NCBI GenBank assembly: GCA_902774265.1
Contig: CACYHR010000011.1
Coordinates: 43,613 to 89,402 of the forward strand
Source of the DNA: an uncultured Eubacteriales bacterium
Lineage (GTDB): Bacteria; Bacillota; Clostridia; Peptostreptococcales; Anaerovoracaceae
Direction of reading: 5' to 3'
DNA: 45,790 nucleotides
The notes beneath the pieces were generated by a model that worked only from the letters and a program-made list of their open reading frames with translations, was not told where the DNA came from and did not search any database. The first letter of the stretch is position 1. The number at the start of each line of letters is the position of its first letter. Shown here one piece after another: positions 32,472 to 37,810 of this stretch. Made by a program: the position numbers and the translations under genes.

Positions 32472-32480
32472 TGATATATT
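32472..32480 (+). promoter_or_regulatory. Extended -10 promoter of the HTH2 leader
   Basis: TGATATATT is an extended -10 matching the one before the rtcB leader. Transcription would start near 32487, about 36 nt before the leader ORF. No clear -35 box is present. Confidence 0.55.
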
Positions 32481-32522
32481 AACTGCAGAAAACAGGCCTT
32501 AGAGCCGGAAAGGAAAAATGAA

Positions 32523-32648
32523 ATGACTTACAGACTCATATGTGCACAGATCAACAGATTCGAACAAGACTTTCATATCATAGATTGGGAGAATGACTTT
32601 GTGTGCAAATATGAGATGAGATGGAAAGAGGTGCGGCAGCTGAGTTAG
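32523..32648 (+). CDS. Leader peptide of HTH2 (41 aa), attenuator-linked
   Basis: This short ORF begins MTYRLICAQINRFEQDFHII and ends CKYEMRWKEVRQLS. AAAGGA (32509-32514) is 8 bases before the ATG, a good ribosome site. It resembles the rtcB leader at both ends (M-S/T-Y...; CKYE-T/M-R...VR...S), while the middle is diverged. Seventeen or eighteen different amino acids are used; Gly and Pro are absent. The codons for YEMR overlap the antiterminator strand, and the stop codon lies in a hairpin loop (32631-32656). Preservation of ORF plus structure in two diverged copies argues that translation of this leader matters. Confidence 0.72.
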   Translation: MTYRLICAQINRFEQDFHIIDWENDFVCKYEMRWKEVRQLS

Positions 32649-32712
32649 TGCCGGACCGAATAGATAACGACATCATATCCGCTTGTCTCATATCTGGGAT
32701 AAGCGGTTTTTT
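32609..32712 (+). promoter_or_regulatory. Transcription attenuator before HTH2
   Basis: Terminator: CCGCTTGTC (32679-32687) pairs with GATAAGCGG (32698-32706), then six Ts (32707-32712). Antiterminator: ATATGAGATGAG (32609-32620) pairs with CTTGTCTCATAT (32682-32693), 12 bp with two G-U pairs. CTCATAT (32535-32541), early in the leader, can pair with ATATGAG (32609-32615). The scheme is the same as before rtcB, although the terminator arms have diverged. Confidence 0.72.
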
Positions 32713-32728
32713 ATACGGAGGAAACGAA

Positions 32729-33043
32729 ATGAGAACAGGATTGGCCGGCAGCAAGGTCCCGGCAGTAAATCTTAAAAAGACAGGTGAGAATATCAGAAGG
32801 ATGAGGAAAGAAGCAGGCATCTCAGTACGAGAGCTTCAGGTGATCTTCGGCTTCACCAACCCTCAGTCAATCTACAGCTGGCAGAACGGCAACAGCCTAC
32901 CGACGATCGATAACCTTATTATCCTGGCAGCAGTACTGGGAACAACGATCGACGAGATCATCGCTGTCGATACTGACAAACCGGAAGAAAGTGAAATCTC
33001 GTGCTTTTATCCCCAAATAAAAATATTTAATTCGGTCTCTTAG
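32729..33043 (+). CDS. HTH (XRE-like) DNA-binding protein 2
   Basis: The protein has 104 residues with one helix-turn-helix domain: KTGENIRRMRKEAGISVREL, GFTNPQSIYSWQNGNSLPTI and DNLIILAAVLGTTIDEII, closely matching the paralogue at 30783. ATG 32729 is chosen because CGGAGG lies 7 bases upstream and the terminator hairpin ends just before; the longer open frame runs through the leader. The last codons overlap the 5' end of the tRNA-Asn gene (33034-33109) by ten bases, so tRNA processing would cut this mRNA. It is probably a regulator of the island; target unknown. Confidence 0.82.
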   Translation: MRTGLAGSKVPAVNLKKTGENIRRMRKEAGISVRELQVIFGFTNPQSIYSWQNGNSLPTIDNLIILAAVLGTTIDEIIAVDTDKPEESEISCFYPQIKIFNSVS

Positions 33044-33109
33044 CTCAATAGGTAGAGCGGCACCCTGTTAAGGTGAGGGTTGCAGGTTCGATTCCTGCAG
33101 AGACCGCCA
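33034..33109 (+). tRNA. tRNA-Asn(GUU)
   Basis: Acceptor GGTCTCT/AGAGACC; discriminator G; CCA encoded. The loop CTGTTAA gives GUU. Its first ten bases contain the stop codon of HTH protein 2. Confidence 0.92.
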
Positions 33110-33112
33110 TAT

Positions 33113-33188
33113 GGTCTCCTCGTCTAAAGGAAAGGACGTCGGGTTTTCATCCCGGAAATGATGGGTTCAAGTCCCACGGAGATCACCA
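33113..33188 (+). tRNA. tRNA-Glu(UUC)
   Basis: Acceptor GGTCTCC/GGAGATC; discriminator A; CCA encoded. The loop TTTTCAT gives UUC. Confidence 0.9.
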
Positions 33189-33191
33189 TGT

Positions 33192-33266
33192 AGCCCTTTC
33201 GTCTAACTGGCAGGATGCCGGATTCTGATTCCGGAGGTGTGAGTTCGATTCTTGCAGGGGCTGCCA
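33192..33266 (+). tRNA. tRNA-Gln(CUG)
   Basis: Acceptor AGCCCTT/AGGGGCT; discriminator G; CCA encoded. Stem CCGGA/TCCGG with loop TTCTGAT gives CUG. Confidence 0.9.
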
Positions 33267-33269
33267 CAT

Positions 33270-33344
33270 ACTCCATTAGCTCAACGGATAGAGCATCGGT
33301 CTTCTAAACCGAGGATAAGAGTTCAATTCTCTTGTGGAGTGCCA
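33270..33344 (+). tRNA. tRNA-Arg(UCU)
   Basis: Acceptor ACTCCAT/GTGGAGT; discriminator G; CCA encoded. Stem TCGGT/ACCGA with loop CTTCTAA gives UCU. Confidence 0.9.
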
Positions 33345-33348
33345 ATAT

Positions 33349-33423
33349 GGTCCGTTCGTATAACGGCGATTATATCCGACTGTCTATCGGAAGACACGGG
33401 TTCAACTCCCGTACGGACCGCCA
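33349..33423 (+). tRNA. tRNA-Asp(GUC)
   Basis: Acceptor GGTCCGT/ACGGACC; discriminator G; CCA encoded. Stem TCCGA/TCGGA with loop CTGTCTA gives GUC. Confidence 0.92.
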
Positions 33424-33426
33424 CTT

Positions 33427-33500
33427 ATCCTGATAGTTCAACGGCAGAACAACGGTCTCCAAAACCGCAGATGGAAGTTCGAATCTTTCTCAGGGTGCCA
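33427..33500 (+). tRNA. tRNA-Trp(CCA)
   Basis: Acceptor ATCCTGA/TCAGGGT; discriminator G; CCA encoded. The loop CTCCAAA gives CCA. It is the last tRNA before the YkuK-like gene, 27 bp away. Confidence 0.9.
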
Positions 33501-33527
33501 AATACTAAGGAAAGGAGAGAGCATAAT

Positions 33528-34022
33528 ATGTGGAATTCAGAAACATACGGACAACTCGGTCTCAACGAGATCCCTGACAAGCTGATGCTTTTCTATGACA
33601 GAAATGCAGTATACGGAGAGCCTATGGAGCTTGCGATCGGTACAGATTCGCAAAACCATTGTGCCGGGACCAAAATCGTTACGGTAATATCCATGATCTG
33701 CAAAGGCCACGGCGGCATATTCTTCTATGAGACAGAGATCCGTGAACTCATCAAAGTGGTAAAGCAGAAGCTTGAGACGGAGACGTATATAAGTCTTGAG
33801 ACCGCGAAGGATCTTCTTGATGAGCTGGATGACGACAGATATCGAATCCTTACCGACAATTGTCCTCTCTCCATTCACATCGATGCAGGCAATGCGCCTC
33901 ATGGTAAAACGAGAGATCTCATCCTGGCCCTTACCGGATGGGTGCATGCAATGGGCTATGAATGCGAAGTAAAGCCGGATTCATACTCAGCATCAACAAT
34001 AGCTGACAGGATCAGCAAATAA
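33528..34022 (+). CDS. YkuK-type RNase H-like protein (DUF458)
   Basis: This 164-residue cytosolic protein lies inside the tRNA array. The pattern AIGTDSQNHCAGTKIVTVIS, then IHIDAGNAPHGKTRDLILAL and VHAMGYECEVKPDSYSASTI is that of the YkuK/DUF458 family, predicted to share the RNase H fold. Acidic residues that could bind metal are D in GTDSQ, D in HIDAG and D in KPDS. Its substrate is not known; involvement in tRNA processing, turnover or repair is suggested only by position. ATG 33528 is preceded by AAGGAGAG; upstream in-frame codons belong to tRNA genes. It must be transcribed with the flanking tRNAs. Confidence 0.82.
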   Translation: MWNSETYGQLGLNEIPDKLMLFYDRNAVYGEPMELAIGTDSQNHCAGTKIVTVISMICKGHGGIFFYETEIRELIKVVKQKLETETYISLETAKDLLDELDDDRYRILTDNCPLSIHIDAGNAPHGKTRDLILALTGWVHAMGYECEVKPDSYSASTIADRISK

Positions 34023-34048
34023 CATGCGATCGGTATGGTCGCTGTTAA

Positions 34049-34122
34049 TGTCCCTTCGTCTAATGGAAGGACATCAGATTTTGATTCTGACGGTGCAGGT
34101 TCGAATCCTGCAGGGGCAGCCA
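34049..34122 (+). tRNA. tRNA-Gln(UUG)
   Basis: Acceptor TGTCCCT/AGGGGCA; discriminator G; CCA encoded. Stem TCAGA/TCTGA with loop TTTTGAT gives UUG. Confidence 0.92.
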
Positions 34123-34129
34123 ATAATAT

Positions 34130-34206
34130 ACGCACTTAACTCAGTGGTCCAGAGTACCCGTCTGATACGCGGGCGGTCCGCAGTTCGAATCTGCGAGTGC
34201 GTACCA
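34130..34206 (+). tRNA. tRNA-Ile(GAU)
   Basis: Acceptor ACGCACT/AGTGCGT; discriminator A; CCA encoded. The loop CTGATAC gives GAU. The second hairpin element follows. Confidence 0.9.
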
Positions 34207-34209
34207 ATC

Positions 34210-34255
34210 GTCATAAGGGATCCACCACCGCAGAGCGGTGGTCCCCCCTTGTGAC
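34210..34255 (+). repeat. Intra-array hairpin element, copy 2
   Basis: The second copy of the element at 31309-31352: GTCATAAGGG pairs with CCCTTGTGAC, with an inner CCACCG/CGGTGG stem. It is two bases longer than copy 1, with changes that keep the stems. Both copies follow a tRNA 3' end through the same ACCAATC junction. Confidence 0.75.
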
Positions 34256-34261
34256 AAGCAC

Positions 34262-34337
34262 GGTCCCCTCGTCTAAAGGGTAGGACACCAGACTCTCAAT
34301 CTGGAAATGCAGGGTTCAAGTCCCGCGGGGATCACCA
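34262..34337 (+). tRNA. tRNA-Glu(CUC)
   Basis: Acceptor GGTCCCC/GGGGATC; discriminator A; CCA encoded. Stem CCAGA/TCTGG with loop CTCTCAA gives CUC. Confidence 0.9.
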
Positions 34338-34344
34338 ATAATGT

Positions 34345-34421
34345 GTGGGTCGTAGCTTAATTGGTAAAGCACCGGATTGTGGCTCCGGCATATGCAGGTT
34401 CAAGTCCTGTCGATCCTCCCA
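34345..34421 (+). tRNA. tRNA-His(GUG)
   Basis: The extra 5' G (-1) faces discriminator C, the His identity pair. The remaining acceptor is TGGGTCG/CGATCCT with a T-T mismatch at 1:72. The loop TTGTGGC gives GUG; CCA encoded. Confidence 0.88.
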
Positions 34422-34426
34422 GTTAT

Positions 34427-34503
34427 GAGCACGTGTCCCAGTGGTCTAAGGAGGCGGGTTGCAACCCCGTTGTTCGCTGGTTCGAATCCAGCCGTGCTCT
34501 CCA
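34427..34503 (+). tRNA. tRNA-Cys(GCA)
   Basis: Acceptor GAGCACG/CGTGCTC; discriminator T (typical for Cys); CCA encoded. The loop TTGCAAC gives GCA. Confidence 0.92.
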
Positions 34504-34506
34504 TAT

Positions 34507-34582
34507 GGTAATGTAGCTCAGTTGGTAGAGCGTCCGGTTGAAGCCCGGAAGGTCGCTGGTTCAAGCCCAGCCGTTACCACCA
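34507..34582 (+). tRNA. tRNA-Phe(GAA)
   Basis: Acceptor GGTAATG/CGTTACC; discriminator A; CCA encoded. Stem TCCGG/CCGGA with loop TTGAAGC gives GAA. Confidence 0.92.
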
Positions 34583-34586
34583 ATAT

Positions 34587-34665
34587 GGTGAAGTAGCTCA
34601 GCAGGTTAGAGCGGCGGCCTTATAAGCCGTGTCAGTCGCCGGTTCAAGTCCGGCCTTCACTACCA
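34587..34665 (+). tRNA. tRNA-Ile(UAU)
   Basis: Acceptor GGTGAAG/CTTCACT; discriminator A; CCA encoded. Stem GCGGC/GCCGT with loop CTTATAA gives UAU, which reads AUA directly. Most bacteria instead use a CAU anticodon modified to lysidine. The variable region is 7 nt. It is the last tRNA of the array. Confidence 0.88.
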
Positions 34666-34668
34666 TCA

Positions 34669-34712
34669 ACGGTAGGTGCTGATATAAGAAGTTGCACCTG
34701 CCGTTTTCTTTT
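34669..34712 (+). terminator. Intrinsic terminator of the tRNA array
   Basis: ACGGTAGGTGC (34669-34679) pairs with GCACCTGCCGT (34694-34704) through one U-G pair, followed by a T-rich run TTTTCTTTT. It closes the island transcript. Confidence 0.85.
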
Positions 34713-34828
34713 GCTCTGAAATAATTCGCAGAAATTACAACGCCTGTTATAGGAACATGTTCTTATGACGAGGTGCTGCGCAGAAAAGAGGTGTGATTAC
34801 AGATATATAAAGTGTTCCGAATATGGCA

Positions 34829-34859
34829 TTGACCTCGTCGTAACAACGAGATGTATAGT
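34829..34859 (+). promoter_or_regulatory. MerR-type promoter with 19-bp spacer and dyad
   Basis: TTGACC (34829-34834), a 19-bp spacer and TATAGT (34854-34859). The spacer contains the dyad CTCGT-N7-ACGAG (34834-34850). Overlong spacers with a central dyad are the hallmark of MerR-activated promoters, so the regulator encoded just downstream probably controls itself here. Confidence 0.72.
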
Positions 34860-34877
34860 TGGAAAGAGAGGTATGCA

Positions 34878-35309
34878 ATGTCACTGAATACGATCCGCGA
34901 AGTTATTGAAATCACAGGCATTACAGTGAATGCATTAAGATATTACGACAGCAAAGGGCTTCTGCATCCTACGGTACGCAACCCCGGAGGAAGAAAAGAG
35001 TGGCTGTATGATGATGAAGCTGTCAGACGGACGAAGAAAATACTGCTGCTGAGGAAGATCGGAATACCTGTTGAAAGCATAGCCTTTGTGCTGGAGAAGG
35101 TGGATAGCATGGACGAAAGTTTACTTAAAACCCGGCTTGATGAGCTGCGGGAGAAACGAAAAGCAATAGATGAACAGATCTCGGTAGCAAGTATCTGCTT
35201 CTGCTTGATCAGCTTTCCGCAGATTCTGAAGTCAAGGATGATCTTCTGGACAGGATGTTTGAAACGGTTTGTCGCGATAAGTAAAAGCATTGCGGGAAAA
35301 TCTGCATAA
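34878..35309 (+). pseudogene. MerR family regulator, apparently frameshifted near its C-terminus
   Basis: The N-terminal winged helix-turn-helix is clear: IREVIEITGITVNALRYYDS, then KGLLHPTVRNPGGRKEWLYD. The dimerisation helix follows (KTRLDELREKRKAIDEQIS). ATG 34878 is used, after GAGAGG. From about codon 104 (near 35185) the frame encodes an unlikely tail (VASICFCLISFPQILK). A -1 frame from the same point encodes a much more regular end, SKYLLLLDQLSADSEVKDDL up to VCRDK and a stop at 35282-35284. This suggests a one-base change that altered the effector-sensing end, or a sequencing error. Regulated genes are probably the next ones downstream. Confidence 0.65.
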
Positions 35310-35326
35310 ATGGAGGGATAAATCAA

Positions 35327-36988
35327 ATGAAGAAAATCATAACGGTCACTGTAGCGCTGATACTTATGCTGACATTGGTCAGCTGCGCAAAATCTGAAGA
35401 AGAGGTGGCAGCGGAGGAAGCGTTCAATGCCGAAGTAGCCAGAATACAGGCAGAACTTGAGGAACGGGACGCAGATGTAGAAGCTGCACAAGCAGTGGTA
35501 GATGATGAGAGGCCGGCTCTGGATGAGACACTTAAACCTGCACTCCAAACCGCTATCTCTGAAGCTAGCGCAATCGAGTTTGATGCTCCGAAAGCATCAG
35601 GCGGTGTTGAAGACATTAATTCAGCAACAGAGGAACTGAAAAAGATTACATATACTGATCAGCTGCAGTCATTGAAAGATGCAACAAAAGCGCTGTCTGA
35701 CAGTATCAAGAAATATGAGCTGGTAAATGCACCGGAAGAATCTTACGTGATCAAATGCCTGAATAAGATGTCCAAAGAGGATGGTGAGTTCGAAAGACTG
35801 CGGAACAATTATGAGCTTTCTATCAACAAAGCAATCAGCCCGCATTCTATACAGGAACTCCCATGTAGTTTTGTTGATGCGCAGGATTACAAAATCGGGA
35901 TTAAAGATGGCGATCATGAATTGGTAGATTATAGTCATTTTCAAGATTTGATTAGCCGGCTGAACTACTTTATTTCTCAGAAGGGATATCTCGGGAAACT
36001 AGACGCACCAATTATGGTATTAAAAGCTTCAATAGATGAAGTAACAGAGATGATTTCTGATAATGATGCTGATAGATCTTACCTCGCAGTTTTGTCTCGC
36101 TTAGAGAAAAAGGTGGATCAGCATAGAAACCAGATATCTATTCAGGCGCACAATATCATTAGACGTGGACTTAGTAAAATCACTAATTATGGTGATGAAC
36201 TGTCACGTAAGGTAGGCGTAGAGAAAGTAAAATGCACTGACAATGACATAGAAGAGTTGATTGCTAATACATGCCAAGATATTAACCAAAAACTGGAATC
36301 TCTCTGCAGCACCGGAATAGAACAATTAAATGAAGAAATAGACGAAGTTACATCAAGTGATGCTTTTTCATATTTCTTCAAATCAGTAGAGGGAGAATAC
36401 ACAGAAAAAGGCCATATATTTGAAAACAGGCAGTCAAAAATTAATAGAGCTAAAGTTGATTCAGTACGAAACATTCTTGAGACGATTTCAGGAAAAACTA
36501 TTAGCCTCACGACAAAAGCAGGGACTACTGTAACTAATACTATGTTTAAAATATCTGATGTTACTGGATCTCAATTGCACGAAGCGGTGCTTGCAATAGG
36601 CAAACAATTTGGATATAAGTTCAAACCATGGGAAGCAGCGAAAATTACAAAGAATATTGGCAACGCTGCGAAAATGATTGGAGCACTGATGTCAATTGTT
36701 GGTCTAGCAATGGATGTTAAGGAAACTGCAGATGAAATCGAGCAGGATGAAAAGATAAGAAAGCAGCGACTGGAAACTAGGCAAGTATTCGTCAATATTG
36801 CCTCAGACCTTGAGACTAAATACAGTGAAGAGCTATCCAGAATGTTTAATGTATATGACGAGATCAGCAATCAAATATCAAATGATAGGGATAAAGTTCA
36901 ACAACTTGTTAAAAGTAGCTCAATTATGAGTGAGAGACTATATGGGTACAAAAAGGACTTAATAGCTATACAAGGCGACATATTCTGA
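35327..36988 (+). CDS. Chimeric lipoprotein with coiled-coil and LeoA-like C-terminal part
   Basis: This exported lipoprotein of 553 residues begins with a signal MKKIITVTVALILMLTL ending in lipobox LVSC. Residues about 20-145 are acidic and helical and resemble the front half of small lipoproteins common in gut Clostridia; the usual second half is absent. From about residue 146 the sequence changes character and base composition becomes AT-richer. The end, with FGYKFKPWEAAKITKNIGNA followed by a hydrophobic helix and a long coiled coil, resembles the stalk of LeoA-type dynamin-like proteins, but no GTPase domain is present. The similarity is from memory, not a search. GGAGG precedes the ATG; it follows merR by 17 bp. 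Confidence 0.55.
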   Translation: MKKIITVTVALILMLTLVSCAKSEEEVAAEEAFNAEVARIQAELEERDADVEAAQAVVDDERPALDETLKPALQTAISEASAIEFDAPKASGGVEDINSATEELKKITYTDQLQSLKDATKALSDSIKKYELVNAPEESYVIKCLNKMSKEDGEFERLRNNYELSINKAISPHSIQELPCSFVDAQDYKIGIKDGDHELVDYSHFQDLISRLNYFISQKGYLGKLDAPIMVLKASIDEVTEMISDNDADRSYLAVLSRLEKKVDQHRNQISIQAHNIIRRGLSKITNYGDELSRKVGVEKVKCTDNDIEELIANTCQDINQKLESLCSTGIEQLNEEIDEVTSSDAFSYFFKSVEGEYTEKGHIFENRQSKINRAKVDSVRNILETISGKTISLTTKAGTTVTNTMFKISDVTGSQLHEAVLAIGKQFGYKFKPWEAAKITKNIGNAAKMIGALMSIVGLAMDVKETADEIEQDEKIRKQRLETRQVFVNIASDLETKYSEELSRMFNVYDEISNQISNDRDKVQQLVKSSSIMSERLYGYKKDLIAIQGDIF

Positions 36989-37191
36989 TGGCAATTAAAC
37001 GATGAAAGGGTTGGTTTTCAGCCCTTTGCATATTTATACACGATATACATTAGTGCAAAAATATGCAAAACAACGTGTATTTTTTCCATCCAGGTCTGCC
37101 CGGCCCAAAAAGTTTTTTCTATCCAGAACGACGCATACAGAAGGGGTATGTCTATTGAAAAAATACAATAATAGAGGATTTCATGAACAAA

Positions 37192-37608
37192 TCACTCGCT
37201 GATGCCGCTCATGAGATCTTTAAGCGTGATGGACTCAAGATGACGCTCCATTGCTGACTGAACGCCGGCAAGCTGTTCGCCGAGCACTGGATGTACGGAC
37301 CGTCCGACAGGACATTCAGGGTTAGGGTTCTCATGGAAATGGAACAAGTCTGTATCGGTTTCTACGGCGTTGAATACATCCAGGAGAGTAATATCAGCCG
37401 GATCACGGGCAAGTGAAGCGCCGCCGATACCAGCTTCGACTTTGACTAGTCCTGCTTTTTTCAGCTTTCCCAAAATGTTTCTTACAACAACAGGATTGAC
37501 ATTGACACTTCCCGCTAGGAAGTCCGATGTCAATTTTTCTTTGCCATGAAAATATCTGATGCACATAAGAATGTGTGCTGCGACTGTAAGTCTTGATGAA
37601 TAACGCAT
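37192..37608 (-). CDS. Rrf2 family transcriptional regulator
   Basis: This 138-residue winged-helix protein starts MRYSSRLTVAAHILMCIRYF. The recognition helix region is VNPVVVRNILGKLKKAGLVK, and the wing follows at GIGGASLARDPADITLLDVF, all typical of Rrf2 (YwnA/IscR-like). Only one Cys (NPECPVG) lies where IscR has three cluster ligands, so it probably does not carry an iron-sulfur cluster. AGGAGG is 7 bases before the start on the minus strand. It is divergent from the sirtuin gene; three matching 23-bp palindromes fill the shared promoter region and are likely its operators. Confidence 0.88.
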   Translation of the reverse strand: MRYSSRLTVAAHILMCIRYFHGKEKLTSDFLAGSVNVNPVVVRNILGKLKKAGLVKVEAGIGGASLARDPADITLLDVFNAVETDTDLFHFHENPNPECPVGRSVHPVLGEQLAGVQSAMERHLESITLKDLMSGISE

Positions 37609-37649
37609 AGAGCTGCCTCCTATGATTATTATAAATTAAACGCAACGAA

Positions 37650-37672
37650 GTTGTAATGTCAATAATTACAAC
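37650..37672. promoter_or_regulatory. Rrf2 operator 1 (palindrome)
   Basis: GTTGTAAT-N7-ATTACAAC is a perfect dyad, the copy nearest to the Rrf2 gene. It fits autoregulation. Confidence 0.75.
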
Positions 37673-37699
37673 GCACGAAAAAGAATACAAGAAGAATTG

Positions 37700-37764
37700 G
37701 GTGTAACTATTGACGTTACAACGGCGTCGTGCTATATTGTCGTTGTAATTGATAAAGTTACAAC
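37700..37764. promoter_or_regulatory. Sirtuin promoter flanked by Rrf2 operators 2 and 3
   Basis: Operator 2 is GGTGTAAC-N7-GTTACAAC (37700-37722) and operator 3 is GTTGTAAT-N7-GTTACAAC (37742-37764), the same layout as operator 1. A promoter TTGACG (37710-37715), 17-bp spacer, TATATT (37733-37738) lies between and overlaps operator 2, directing transcription toward the sirtuin gene. Binding would block RNA polymerase. Confidence 0.75.
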
Positions 37765-37810
37765 TAACCAACGGAAATTATGCTAAATACTGTGGATAGA
37801 AGGTGATACT

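Noticed and set aside
33252-33527. N-terminal extension of the YkuK-like protein
   Set aside because: The region encodes tRNA-Arg, tRNA-Asp and tRNA-Trp; AAGGAGAG precedes ATG 33528.
31147-34665. CRISPR array
   Set aside because: The regular short units are tRNA genes with distinct anticodons, not identical repeats with spacers.
37002-37202. 66-codon ORF between the chimeric lipoprotein and the Rrf2 gene
   Set aside because: No ribosome site, AT-rich terminator-like sequence, and overlap with the Rrf2 3' end.
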